Shown here: in pieces, positions 42,932-51,472 of the stretch
Position numbering within the stretch: position 1 is the first letter of the stretch
Layout of the letters: each line of letters opens with the position of its first letter
Assembly: GCA_008501825.1 (NCBI GenBank)
Contig: QQUA01000004.1
Location: 186,001-250,000 of the forward strand
Length of the DNA stretch: 64,000 bases
From: Planctomycetota bacterium
GTDB lineage: Bacteria; Planctomycetota; UBA1135
Reading direction: 5' to 3'
The notes under the pieces: generated by a model
What the model was told of the DNA's origin: nothing
Database searches by the model: none
Seen by the model: only the letters and a program-made list of their open reading frames with translations
Translations under genes and position numbers: made by a program

Positions 42932-43510
42932 TCAGGAATCGAGAAGAGTGATTTGTTCGATTCGTTCCACGACGATTTGAGGAGCGCCCCGGTGTTCGCT
43001 GACTTTTCCGACTAAGCGCACCCTTTGTCGCAGGTACTTTTCTTCCGCCGGGGGAGAAAACTCATCGAAAAGGGAGGCGAAGATGACGCCGTGGAATTTG
43101 CCGCGCCAATCTTCGCTAAAGTTCAAAAAACAAGCCTTGCCGCTGTTGTAGGTTCGAACGATCGTGCCTTCAGCACCGATGTACTTGCCCACGTATTGGT
43201 GAGCTTGATCCCAAGGCACGATGACATCCGGAACCCGGATTTCATCTAGGCGTTTGGCCGCAATCAGCGGTAAGTGCGGCTCCTCCTCGGAGATCTCGGA
43301 AGTTTCCTCCTTTTGCCCAGGCGGCTGGTTTTGGGACTCGGAAACCGTTTCGGCAACGCTGGCCAGCTCAGCCTCCGCCTTGTTCAGCAAGTAAAAGGCG
43401 AAGCCGACCACCATGAGCAAGCCAGCCACGAGCACCAGCATGAGCAGGGTCGCCGATCCCCGTCGGGAAGCTCCGGGCAAGCCGGTGGCAAGGGGTAGGC
43501 CAGCTTTCAA
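42932..43510 (-). CDS. Membrane-anchored OB-fold protein
   Basis: A 192-aa protein: one N-terminal helix (ATLLMLVLVAGLLMVVGFAF) after a basic segment, an acidic Gln/Glu-rich linker, then an OB-fold-like domain (YVGKYIGAEGTIVRTYNSGK, FLNFSEDWRGKFHGVIF, RQRVRLVGKVSEHRGAPQIV) as in nucleic-acid-binding domains of secreted nucleases. No nuclease catalytic residues are seen. The start is TTG 43510, which overlaps the stop of the upstream UGA-interrupted frame as TTGA; the longer frame to 43729 would run through that gene. Ligand unknown. Confidence 0.72.
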   Translation of the reverse strand: MKAGLPLATGLPGASRRGSATLLMLVLVAGLLMVVGFAFYLLNKAEAELASVAETVSESQNQPPGQKEETSEISEEEPHLPLIAAKRLDEIRVPDVIVPWDQAHQYVGKYIGAEGTIVRTYNSGKACFLNFSEDWRGKFHGVIFASLFDEFSPPAEEKYLRQRVRLVGKVSEHRGAPQIVVERIEQITLLDS

Positions 43511-43707
43511 TCTCGATTCAAACCGTCCGCCGATTCCTCGCCGGCTTCGGCCGGCTGGGAGACGCCCGGGTTGCCTGGTAAATAAGGCGATGAACCATCG
43601 CCTTGGGCCGGAACGCCTCAAGGGCAGAAGAAGGTTCGGTAGATCACCCAACCGGCGATCAAACCGAGCACCACCAATCCTTTGCTGTTTTTCTTGAACC
43701 ACTTCAT
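43507..43707 (-). CDS. Candidate 66-aa selenoprotein (in-frame UGA) with one membrane helix
   Basis: ATG 43707 opens a short frame with AAGGA upstream. It encodes MKWFKKNSKG, then a hydrophobic helix (LVVLGLIAGWVIYRTFF), then Cys-Pro and an in-frame TGA at 43618-43620. Reading through as selenocysteine gives a Cys-Pro-Sec motif followed by a 36-residue acidic, Pro/Gly-rich tail. The tail's real stop (43507-43509) overlaps the TTG start of the OB-fold gene as TTGA, the window's usual coupling. A 9-bp hairpin lies 13 nt after the TGA. If UGA is a true stop, the product is a 29-aa membrane peptide. The tail's coding-like composition and perfect junction favour recoding, but no selenocysteine machinery is visible in this window. 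Confidence 0.5.
43584..43604 (-). promoter_or_regulatory. Candidate bacterial SECIS hairpin
   Basis: On the minus strand AAGGCGATG-GTT-CATCGCCTT forms a perfect 9-bp stem with a 3-nt loop starting GU. The loop begins 22 nt after the in-frame UGA, within the range usual for bacterial SECIS elements. The stem codes part of the downstream tail. It could instead be a weak terminator, since only a broken T-run (TTATTT) follows. Confidence 0.45.
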
Positions 43708-43728
43708 GGCTCGATTTCCTTTCAACCA

Positions 43729-43759
43729 TCCGTGTCCGGAGAAGTCCGTGTCCGGAGAA
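43729..43759. repeat. Tandem 15-nt direct repeat
   Basis: TCCGTGTCCGGAGAA occurs twice with a 16-nt period in the spacer between proS and the candidate selenoprotein gene. Looks like a recent small duplication; no function suggested. Confidence 0.6.
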
Positions 43760-43783
43760 CCCGCCGCAAGGGAAAGCCCTCCG

Positions 43784-45517
43784 CTATGAATTTTGCTCCT
43801 GCAACGCGACCTTCAGCTTTTCCAGCGCCCCTTCCACGGTCAACACTTCGGTCTCACCGACTCGAGGCTTCCACTCCACTTTACGGTCTTTGGCGTCCCG
43901 GCCAATCACGATGCGCAAGGGAATGCCGATCAAATCGGCGTCTTTGAACTTGGCGCCAGGAGAAACCTTGACCCGGTCGTCCCACAACACATCGACGCCG
44001 GCTTCCTGGATCTGGTCGTAAAGCTCCTGAGCCACTCGATCCTGATCTTCGTTGCCAGCTTTCATTTGCACCAGCAACACGGAGTAGGGAGCGATCGGCA
44101 ACGGCCAAATCATGCCGTTGGCATCGTGATTCTGCTCGATGGCGGAAGCGGCCACGCGGCTGACGCCGATGCCGTAACAACCCATCCAAATGGCCTTGTT
44201 TTTGCCGTCCTCGTCTTGGAACTGGGCACTCATCGCTTCCGAGTACTTCGTGCCCAACTGGAAAATGTGACCGACTTCTATGCCACGGGTGATGCTCAGG
44301 CGGCCCTGGCCGTCTTCACTCAGATCGCCGTCTTGTACCAAACCGAAGTCGTGGCTCGGCGGTTGCGGCAAATCGCGATCGAACCAAACGTCCAGGTAAT
44401 GGGTGTCGGTCTCGTTTCCGCCGCACAAAAAGCCTTGCACTCCCTCCACCGAGGCATCAGCCAGCAGCCGGACGTGGTCGGCCAAGCCAATCGGCCCGGC
44501 GAATCCGGGTTCGGCTCCGGTGGCTTGCCGCACGGTCTGCTCGTCGGCCAACTCGACGTTGAGGGCATCGAGGAAGTTGAGCAGCTTGACTTCGTTGATC
44601 TCCCGGTCGCCTCGTGCCATGACGGCGACGATTTCTTCCCGTTCGGTGAAGCTTGCTTTGTACAGCACGGTTTTCAACATCCGCTCCAAAGGCAAATCGG
44701 GAAACAACCTTTGCAAATCTTCACACGATTTGGCGCCGGGAGTGGGCTCCTTGTGCATGGCAATCGCTTCCGGAGCGGGCGGCGGCGGTGCAATTTGGCT
44801 GACCGCTTTTTCCACGTTGGCGGCATAACCACTTTCGCGGCAAACCGCGATCGCATCCTCGCCGGTGTCGGCGTCCACCATGAATTCTTCACTGCCGGAA
44901 CCTCCGATGGCACCGGAATCGGCTTCCACCGGGGTGAAGCGCAAACCGCAGCGCCGGAAAATCGCCCGGTACACTTCGCGCATGCGTTCGTAGGAGGCCT
45001 TCATGGCTTCGGCGGAAGGGTCGAAGCTGTAAGCATCCTTCATGATGAATTCCCGACCTCGCATCAAACCGAAGCGGGGCCGGATCTCGTCCCGAAACTT
45101 GGTTTGAATTTGATAGAAGGTCACCGGCATCTGCTTGTAGGACTGGATTTGCCGTTTCACGAAAGTGGTGATGACCTCTTCGTGGGTCGGGCCCAAGCAA
45201 ACTTCACTTCCCTTCCGATCGGCGAAATGGAACAGGATGCCATCCTGCACGTAGCGATCCCAGCGGCCGCTTTCCTGCCAGAGTTCCCGGGGCTGCACCG
45301 CCGGCATCAACAGCTCCAGACAACCGGCCCGGTCATGCTCTTCCCGGACGATGTTTTCGATTTTGCGCAGAACCCGCCACATCATCGGGCCATAAACGTA
45401 GATACCGGCAGCCAGCTTCTGGATGAAACCGGCACGGGCCATGAGGGCGTGGGAGCGAACTTCTGCGTCCGCCGGTTCTTCCCTCAGAGTCACGAAGAGC
45501 ATTTGGGAAAGCTTCAT
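43784..45517 (-). CDS. proS: Prolyl-tRNA synthetase (bacterial type with editing insertion)
   Basis: A 577-aa class II synthetase that charges tRNA-Pro in the cytoplasm. The N-terminus has LFVTLREEPADAEVRSHALM and the LMPAVQPRELWQESGRW motif-1 region. RFGLMRGREFIMKDAYSF is motif 2, and YGIGVSRVAASAIEQ is motif 3. The ~180-residue INS editing-type domain lies in the middle (LKTVLYKASFTEREEIVAVM). Length is normal. A TAAAAT box ends 9 nt before ATG 45517, implying a leaderless message. An inverted repeat lies just upstream of the box. Confidence 0.96.
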   Translation of the reverse strand: MKLSQMLFVTLREEPADAEVRSHALMARAGFIQKLAAGIYVYGPMMWRVLRKIENIVREEHDRAGCLELLMPAVQPRELWQESGRWDRYVQDGILFHFADRKGSEVCLGPTHEEVITTFVKRQIQSYKQMPVTFYQIQTKFRDEIRPRFGLMRGREFIMKDAYSFDPSAEAMKASYERMREVYRAIFRRCGLRFTPVEADSGAIGGSGSEEFMVDADTGEDAIAVCRESGYAANVEKAVSQIAPPPPAPEAIAMHKEPTPGAKSCEDLQRLFPDLPLERMLKTVLYKASFTEREEIVAVMARGDREINEVKLLNFLDALNVELADEQTVRQATGAEPGFAGPIGLADHVRLLADASVEGVQGFLCGGNETDTHYLDVWFDRDLPQPPSHDFGLVQDGDLSEDGQGRLSITRGIEVGHIFQLGTKYSEAMSAQFQDEDGKNKAIWMGCYGIGVSRVAASAIEQNHDANGMIWPLPIAPYSVLLVQMKAGNEDQDRVAQELYDQIQEAGVDVLWDDRVKVSPGAKFKDADLIGIPLRIVIGRDAKDRKVEWKPRVGETEVLTVEGALEKLKVALQEQNS

Positions 45518-45526
45518 GAGCCCGGC

Positions 45527-45532
45527 ATTTTA
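45527..45532 (-). promoter_or_regulatory. -10 box TAAAAT of proS
   Basis: TAAAAT ends 9 nt before the proS ATG, matching the short-leader pattern of this window. Confidence 0.5.
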
Positions 45533-45543
45533 CGCCGACCTTA

Positions 45544-45560
45544 GCACCAGGGAATGGTGC
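45544..45560. repeat. Inverted repeat upstream of proS
   Basis: GCACCA-GGGAA-TGGTGC, a 6-bp stem with 5-nt loop, just upstream of the proS -10 box near the expected -35 position. It could be an operator or transcript hairpin; it might be chance. Confidence 0.3.
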
Positions 45561-45640
45561 GGATTCCACGAATGGAGCCGTAGCATAAGAACCGGGAACC
45601 GGACTCCTTCCACTGCCGGCACCGCCGGCTTCGATGACTC

Positions 45641-48328
45641 ATGAAGCGCTTCGCCCCTGCTTTCGCCTTGTTGATGGTTTTGGTCGCCATCGCCGCCATC
45701 TTTTGGAAGGGCGGAGCCTTCCAACCGGACGAGTCCAAATCCACCTCTCCTTCGGAACAGACCCCGACGCAAGAAAATGGCGGCGAGGCGTGGCCGGAGG
45801 ATTCCGACCGCCAGACCGAAAACGGCCAACGCCAACCGGGCAATCCGGATTCTCCTGACCGGCCTGGTGGAGTCGAGGCGCTTGGCATTCCCTCTTTCCG
45901 GGGTCGGCTGGTGGATCCCGATGGACAGCCGGTTCTGGGAAGCCAACTCCAGGTGTACGGCATGACCGGCTGGGCCGGCCACGTCGACTGGAGCGATCCG
46001 GCCCTTCGGCCCTGGGTCCACTGGACCGTGAAGGTCGCCCCGGACGGCCGCTTCCAGGTGCCGGAATCGCCCCGGGACGGCCTGCGCTTTCTACTTCGGG
46101 CGGAAGCCCCTCCCTGGCCGCCTCAAACCCTGGCCAATCTGCCCAGCTTGCCCGGCCGCACGCGCGACTTGGGGACCTGGTCCTTGAGCCCCGGTTTCGA
46201 GCTCCGGGGAAAAGTCCAGGATGCCGCCGGCAAGCCGCTGGCAGGAGCCCTGATCCAGGTGTTCCAAATCCCGGAGGGAGAAAATTTGGGAGCTTCTTTC
46301 ATGCGCAAGCTCCCGCCGATGGAAGGCTTCGACACCCGCAGCCGCGCCGATGGAAGCTTTCGGATTGCCGGTTTGCCGGCGGGCAAAGTCAAAATCCGTG
46401 GCCAGGCTTCTGGCTATCTGATAGTCGAAAGCGCCCCGGTAGAAGGCGGAACGGGAAGGATGCCGCCACCGTTGAACCTGGTGTTGGCGGCTTCCCACAC
46501 CTGGCATGGCCGCTTGCTCGATCCGGAAGGAAACGGGGTGCCCCAAGCTTGGCTGCGGCTACGCGGGACCGAAGGGCTCGACCTGCAGATCCGCTCCCAG
46601 GACGATGGCCGTTTTCAGGCCGACGTTCCCCCGGCGCTGCAAAAGCTGCGAATGGATGTGGCCGCCTCCGGCTTCCTGCCGGCTCAATTCACTCTGGAAA
46701 GAACCACTTTGGAAAGAGCGGATGAGGAGAACCGCTGGACCGCGACCCTGGATCCGGTCGAGCCGATTCGAGGTCTGGTGCAAATGCCCGACGGCCAAGG
46801 CGTTGCCGGAGCCGAGGTGGTGCTGCTGAATGCTCAGCGATCCCGCCACGACCAAGGCCATCCCAAGTTTTTGCCGGCTTTGGCCCGAACTCGAACCGCC
46901 TTGGATGGAAGCTTCGAACTCCCTTGGCCGGCCCCGACCGAAACGCCGCCGACCTATTGGCAAGTCGCCGCTTGGAGTGAACAAAGCCAGCCGGACCGAA
47001 GCCCGCCGTTTCGCTTACAAGCGGGAAACGCTTCTTCGTGGCAATCTTTGAGCCTGACTTTGGAATCGGGAGGCCGAATCCACGGTTTCGTGCAAGATCC
47101 AAACGGCCGGCCGGTAGCCGATGCCCGGGTCCATCTTCGACGATTGCACCTGCAAAGAAACCGAAGCCGGCTGAGTACCGGCCTGAAAAGCCGGCGGATC
47201 GGAGTGCTGTACGAAAGCGCCAACAGCGATGCTCAAGGCAGATTCGCCTTTGACGGTCTCCCGGCGGCCGACTACCGCCTCGAGGCTTACCACCGGGAGC
47301 ATTCCCCGGTGGAAACACCGGACTTCGCTTTGCTCGAAGGAAGCCAGGAGCACCTCTTGGTTCTCCAGGAATCGGCCGAACTCCATGGAGAGGTCCTCGG
47401 TTTGCCCCCTGGCTTGCACCCGCTTCGAATCACCGTAGAACGTCCTGACGGCGATCCTCTTTATGCCGATTTGGATTCTCAAAACCGCTTCCGCATCAGC
47501 CATTTGATGCCGGCGACCTATGCCCTCAGCGTGCGCGAAGTCGACCCGGTGTTCGGCGGCCGTCTGTTCCATTTAGGTGGAGGCCGGGCCTTGGCCCGCC
47601 AAGACGGGGTGGAACTTGGCGCCGGCGAAAGCCAATTCGTGGTGCTGGAAGTGGACTCCTCCGATAAGGCCAGCCTCAGCGGGCAAGTCTTGATTCAAGG
47701 CCAGGCCGCCGCCGGCATGGACTTGTTCTTGCTGCCGATGGGTGTGGGCGGAACCACCGCCGACCCCCGGGTGCGGGCTCGGTTCTTGTCGGAAAATTTG
47801 CGTAGCGCCAAAACCGATGAGGAGGGGCGCTACCGTTTCCCGATGCTGGAACCGGAAGACTCCTGGCTGATCGTGGAGCGAGATGGGGCCACCCAAGATC
47901 TGCTGAATTTTCAACCGCAGGCGGTCGGCCCACAGGCCGGCCCCAAAGGCTTGGCTCGGGCCGCGATCCAGCTTCGTCCCGGCCAGGCCAGCCGGCAGGA
48001 TTTCAACCTGGCCTTGGGTTCGATTTCCGGTCGGGCCAGCGGTCAGGGAGCGGAAGGAAACCAGGTTTTGGCCGGTGGCTTTGCCATCCTGCGGCCGCAA
48101 GCCGCCTTGGAGGGCGTAGCTCCCCGGCGTACCAACCTCAGCGCCGGCGGCAGCTTCCGCTTCGACGGCGTACCGGCTGGTCCGTGGCTGCTGGAACTGC
48201 AAAGCGGACCGTTTCGGGAACCGGGTCTCCCCGTTCAAATCCGAGCCGGGAAAGAGCTGGAGTTGCAGCCGGAATTGAGGCCCCGTAGCGCCGAAACCCA
48301 TCCCGAATCCTTTCAGAGAGGCGATTGA
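45641..48328 (+). CDS. Large membrane-anchored CpReg-repeat protein
   Basis: An 895-aa protein with an N-terminal helix (FAPAFALLMVLVAIAAIFW), then an acidic Gln/Glu/Asn-rich linker to ~80. After that come repeated beta-sandwich modules of the CpReg type: GRLVDPDGQPVLGSQLQVYG, GKVQDAAGKPLAGALIQVFQ, GRLLDPEGNGVPQAWLRLRG and IHGFVQDPNGRPVADARVHL. No enzyme motif is seen. It is paralogous to the product at 5609 and to the sigma-fusion C-terminus. It is followed by a shorter relative after 4 nt, so they form an operon. Likely an extracytoplasmic structural or binding protein. Confidence 0.78.
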   Translation: MKRFAPAFALLMVLVAIAAIFWKGGAFQPDESKSTSPSEQTPTQENGGEAWPEDSDRQTENGQRQPGNPDSPDRPGGVEALGIPSFRGRLVDPDGQPVLGSQLQVYGMTGWAGHVDWSDPALRPWVHWTVKVAPDGRFQVPESPRDGLRFLLRAEAPPWPPQTLANLPSLPGRTRDLGTWSLSPGFELRGKVQDAAGKPLAGALIQVFQIPEGENLGASFMRKLPPMEGFDTRSRADGSFRIAGLPAGKVKIRGQASGYLIVESAPVEGGTGRMPPPLNLVLAASHTWHGRLLDPEGNGVPQAWLRLRGTEGLDLQIRSQDDGRFQADVPPALQKLRMDVAASGFLPAQFTLERTTLERADEENRWTATLDPVEPIRGLVQMPDGQGVAGAEVVLLNAQRSRHDQGHPKFLPALARTRTALDGSFELPWPAPTETPPTYWQVAAWSEQSQPDRSPPFRLQAGNASSWQSLSLTLESGGRIHGFVQDPNGRPVADARVHLRRLHLQRNRSRLSTGLKSRRIGVLYESANSDAQGRFAFDGLPAADYRLEAYHREHSPVETPDFALLEGSQEHLLVLQESAELHGEVLGLPPGLHPLRITVERPDGDPLYADLDSQNRFRISHLMPATYALSVREVDPVFGGRLFHLGGGRALARQDGVELGAGESQFVVLEVDSSDKASLSGQVLIQGQAAAGMDLFLLPMGVGGTTADPRVRARFLSENLRSAKTDEEGRYRFPMLEPEDSWLIVERDGATQDLLNFQPQAVGPQAGPKGLARAAIQLRPGQASRQDFNLALGSISGRASGQGAEGNQVLAGGFAILRPQAALEGVAPRRTNLSAGGSFRFDGVPAGPWLLELQSGPFREPGLPVQIRAGKELELQPELRPRSAETHPESFQRGD

Positions 48329-48332
48329 AACG

Positions 48333-49316
48333 GTGAAGTGGATTCGCCGCTTGCTGCCCTGGTTGGCGCCGGGGATTACCCTATTGCTGGTCTGGCAATG
48401 GGGCCAATGGCAGCGCGACATTCCGGCTTGGGATTGGCAAACCGGCCCCGGTTTGGCACCGCCGCCGCCACCGGAATTCGGCCCGCCTCCTGAAGCCGAG
48501 CCGGTGGGTTGGTTGCAAGTTCAACTTCGAAGCGGCGACGGCCGCCCGGCGGAAGGTGCTTTAGTGGCTTTGCTGGAACCGGAACCGACGGTTTCTCGAG
48601 CGGACCAGGAAGGAAAGCTGCGCCTTCCCTTATGGAAGGAAGGAAATTACCACTTGCTGGCTTATTTCCCCGGTCACGAGTTGCTTCGCCTTCGCGGCTC
48701 CGCCGGTGAGCAAGTTCTGGTTTTAAATTTTGAAGTTTTGGACAGTTTGGAAATTCCTCCTTGGCAACCGCCGGTGGAACATCGAAGAGGCCTCGAGTTG
48801 CTCTGCGCCGACGGTCAAGTACTGGCAGGTGCCTTGGTGGTCGCCAAGAAAAGGGAAGATTCCGCTTCCACTTGGCAACAAGGCCTATCTTGGGTGACGA
48901 TTTCCGATCCTCACGGTTACGCCGAATTTCCAAACCTACCGGAAGGCAAGTTCCAGGTTCAGGCCTACGCTCCGGGCATGCCGCCGGCCCCACCTTGGAT
49001 GCTGGCGGAATGGACCTGGAATCCGCAAGAATCACCGCAACCTGCCAGACACAGCGTTGCCGCGGTTCACTTGAAACTGATCGGCTTGCCGCCCGGGGAA
49101 GTTCTCGAAGGCCGGCGGGCGGTGGAAGGGGGAGCCCTTCCCCTTCGCCACATCGGCGACGAAGGCGAAGTAAGTTTTCCGCCCCTTCCCCCCGGTCGAT
49201 ATCGCTTCCTGACTCGAGACCGTTATTTGGAACTTTCGCTGGAATCCGGAAGCCGGGAAGCCCACTTCTCCACCGCAAAAATTCGGTCCGGAGAAGACGG
49301 CATGGGTGGCGAATAA
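48333..49316 (+). CDS. Short membrane-anchored CpReg-like protein
   Basis: A 327-aa protein starting at GTG 48333: a membrane helix (LLPWLAPGITLLLVWQWG), a Pro-rich linker (PGLAPPPPPEFGPPPEAEP), then one or two modules such as VQLRSGDGRPAEGALVALL and LLCADGQVLAGALVVAKK. It lies 4 nt after the larger CpReg gene, so the two are probably translated together. Its 3' 94 nt overlap the convergent cupin gene. Function unknown. Confidence 0.72.
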   Translation: MKWIRRLLPWLAPGITLLLVWQWGQWQRDIPAWDWQTGPGLAPPPPPEFGPPPEAEPVGWLQVQLRSGDGRPAEGALVALLEPEPTVSRADQEGKLRLPLWKEGNYHLLAYFPGHELLRLRGSAGEQVLVLNFEVLDSLEIPPWQPPVEHRRGLELLCADGQVLAGALVVAKKREDSASTWQQGLSWVTISDPHGYAEFPNLPEGKFQVQAYAPGMPPAPPWMLAEWTWNPQESPQPARHSVAAVHLKLIGLPPGEVLEGRRAVEGGALPLRHIGDEGEVSFPPLPPGRYRFLTRDRYLELSLESGSREAHFSTAKIRSGEDGMGGE

Positions 49317-49708
49317 TTCGACATGACCGCGGCCCGGCCGCGAAAACCGTGCAAGGTTCGACGCGGGATCAACAGCCAATCCCCCGGCTTCAATTCCATG
49401 CTTTCTACTTCGCCGGCCGAGGCCAAGCCGCCGCCGGAAGGACCGATCCAAAAAGTTCCGCTTCCTTCCAAAAGGAGAACCCATTCTTCACGATCTTGGT
49501 GCAAGTGAAGCGGGATCTCTCCATCTACTTTTCGCAAGCGGGAATCGCATGCCGGACTTTGCCAAACTTCGTCCTCCGCCATGGCGGCGTCCGCTTCCGG
49601 GTGAGCGGCAAGCCAAGCCTCTACGTTGAGCTTTTGAAAGGAAGCCGGCGGACTCTGGCAACTCATGCTGGCCAAGATCATCCAAATCAAGCACCAGAAC
49701 TTTTTCAT
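49223..49708 (-). CDS. Cupin-domain lipoprotein
   Basis: A 161-aa protein with a lipobox (ILASMSC) after MKKFWCLIWM. The cupin core reads EIPLHLHQDREEWVLLLEGSG, with metal His pair and Glu, and later LKPGDWLLIPRRTLHGF with the third His. The ATG overlaps the stop of the upstream GT-C gene (ATGA), which supports this start. Its last ~31 codons lie antisense to the CpReg gene ending at 49316. The ligand is unknown; it may be a sugar-binding or isomerase-like cupin. Confidence 0.75.
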   Translation of the reverse strand: MKKFWCLIWMILASMSCQSPPASFQKLNVEAWLAAHPEADAAMAEDEVWQSPACDSRLRKVDGEIPLHLHQDREEWVLLLEGSGTFWIGPSGGGLASAGEVESMELKPGDWLLIPRRTLHGFRGRAAVMSNYSPPMPSSPDRIFAVEKWASRLPDSSESSK

Positions 49709-51357
49709 GGGCGGGACCAAGCTTCGAGGGTTTCATCGGCACGGTAGCGATAAACCGGCCGCTGTTCCAATCCCCAGAACTGCAAGACTTCCCAAGTCCG
49801 TTCGGGATTGGCCAATTCCCGGAGAAACACCTGTTCTCCGGCGGGAAAAGGCGGGGATGACGGAGTGAACAACTTGAAACCGCTTTCCCCCATCTCCAGC
49901 GGCAACAAAATCACGGCATGGTCTTCTGCTTGCTCCGCGGCCACCCGTTGTGGCGCCGCTCGTTTCAACCCATGTTCCCGCATCGGCAGGAAGCGATAAG
50001 CCGCCAGCAGCGGGCCGGAGAAAAGCATCAACCACAACACCACTCGGCGCCCGCTTGTCGGCCAACTTTGCAGCCAGAATAAAAAGCCAAGCACCATGAA
50101 TCCCAAGGCTTCATAGGCATACAACGGCCCCAAATAAGCCCAGTGGCCGGGATACCAATGAAAGGCATAGGCCAAAGGCAACAAGATGCTGAAAGCCAGA
50201 GCGCTGCCGCCGTCGATTCGCCGACTGCGCCACAAGCCGGCGAAGGCGACCGCCGCCAATCCCAAAATCCCACCAAAAGCGACCGACCAACGGCCGGCTT
50301 GCCGCCAAAGCCCCTGGAAGAAATCGCCTTTGCCGTAGACGTCCACCGGTTGGCCTTGTGCATCGAAAGGACCGAAGGTTTGGGCATAAGCGGCATAGGG
50401 TGCCAGCAAGGCATCTCCGGTCAGGGCCGCGGAGTAAGCCAAACTCAATCCTAAAAAGGGAAGGCCGCCTAAAACCGCTCCGGCCAACGCCGGCCAGCGA
50501 GCTTCAGGTCGCTTCCAACTTCGAATCCAAAACCCCGGCAGGCAAGCCAGGGCGAATACCACGCCGGTAAGGGGACGAACGCAAAAAATCCAACCGGAGG
50601 CGGCACCGACGGCGGCTCCCAAAGCCCAAAAAGGAAGTTTTCCGGGAGCTTCGCGAACGCCTAAGTGCAACAAAGCCAGCCATCCGGCCAAGGCGGCCGG
50701 CAAACTGAAGACTTCCGATTGGAAGGAAGTTTGCACCAAGAGGAAAAAGGGAGAAAGAGCCAGAAGCCATACCGCCGCTTCTGGCCGCGGCAGTTTCAAG
50801 AGCTTGGCGATTTTCCAAATCAAGAAAAGATCGAGCAGGCCGGCTAGGAACACTGAAAGGTAAGGCCAAGCCAACCACTGGCCCGGAACCAAGGCCAGGG
50901 AAGTTCCTGGAGGATATTTGGCGAAACGTCGGCCTTCCTGGTGGTCCTCCATGACCTGGCGCCGATGCAAGGGCATGTAGAAACGGGAACGGGCCGGAAG
51001 CGGAGCCGGAATCTCCTGGCTCAATTTTCCGTCGGCCATGAGTTCGGCCTGGAACAGGTAGGCCACTTCGTCATTGCTGACCGGAGTCGGCATGGCCAAA
51101 GCGCCGGCAAGCACCGGTGGAAGCGCCAGCAAGGGCAAGACCGCCAGGGCCATTCCCGGCAACGGCGGAAACCGTTTGAGCACCAAAAAGAGGACCGCCG
51201 CCAACCCCAAGGCTGCAGCGGATAAGGGCAAATCCAAGCTTTGGAAAACTCGTTGCCGTTGGCTTTCTTCGGCCAGCAAAAAGGCTACCGCCGGCAAGGC
51301 TCCGGCGAGCAGCAACCAAGGCAGGGACTTGGGGAAGGCAAGGCGATCGGCGGACAC
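49705..51357 (-). CDS. Polytopic GT-C-like glycosyltransferase (PMT_2/ArnT-like)
   Basis: A 550-aa membrane protein with about a dozen hydrophobic helices. The first periplasmic loop has PVSNDEVAYLFQAELMADGK, the acidic Asp-Glu pattern of the ArnT/PMT GT-C fold, followed by YMPLHRRQV and RRFAKYPPGTSLALVPGQ. The donor would be a polyprenyl-linked sugar. GTG 51357 is the start. It is divergent from the polysaccharide-like genes at 51473 onward, with which it may cooperate, and coupled to the cupin gene. Substrate not readable. Confidence 0.78.
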   Translation of the reverse strand: MSADRLAFPKSLPWLLLAGALPAVAFLLAEESQRQRVFQSLDLPLSAAALGLAAVLFLVLKRFPPLPGMALAVLPLLALPPVLAGALAMPTPVSNDEVAYLFQAELMADGKLSQEIPAPLPARSRFYMPLHRRQVMEDHQEGRRFAKYPPGTSLALVPGQWLAWPYLSVFLAGLLDLFLIWKIAKLLKLPRPEAAVWLLALSPFFLLVQTSFQSEVFSLPAALAGWLALLHLGVREAPGKLPFWALGAAVGAASGWIFCVRPLTGVVFALACLPGFWIRSWKRPEARWPALAGAVLGGLPFLGLSLAYSAALTGDALLAPYAAYAQTFGPFDAQGQPVDVYGKGDFFQGLWRQAGRWSVAFGGILGLAAVAFAGLWRSRRIDGGSALAFSILLPLAYAFHWYPGHWAYLGPLYAYEALGFMVLGFLFWLQSWPTSGRRVVLWLMLFSGPLLAAYRFLPMREHGLKRAAPQRVAAEQAEDHAVILLPLEMGESGFKLFTPSSPPFPAGEQVFLRELANPERTWEVLQFWGLEQRPVYRYRADETLEAWSRP

Positions 51358-51457
51358 GAGGCTTGAAGGCTAAAACAATTGCCGTCACCGGCCTAGCTCT
51401 GCAGCCGGGGAAAGATCGGACCCTTTCCCAACCGCCCCTTTGATACCGCCGATGGCT

Positions 51458-51463
51458 TAGAAT
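51458..51463 (+). promoter_or_regulatory. -10 box TAGAAT at 51458
   Basis: TAGAAT ends 9 nt before ATG 51473; likely leaderless start of the 51473-54036 transcript. Confidence 0.5.
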
Positions 51464-51472
51464 CCGCCTTCC

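Noticed and set aside
43584-43604. Hairpin after the small UGA-ended frame as a simple intrinsic terminator
   Set aside because: Only a broken T-run follows and the OB-fold gene continues in the same direction; kept as a SECIS candidate, but termination is not excluded.
43793-45544. 583-codon open frame on the plus strand opposite proS
   Set aside because: Mirror of prolyl-tRNA synthetase; no motif and no plausible start signal.
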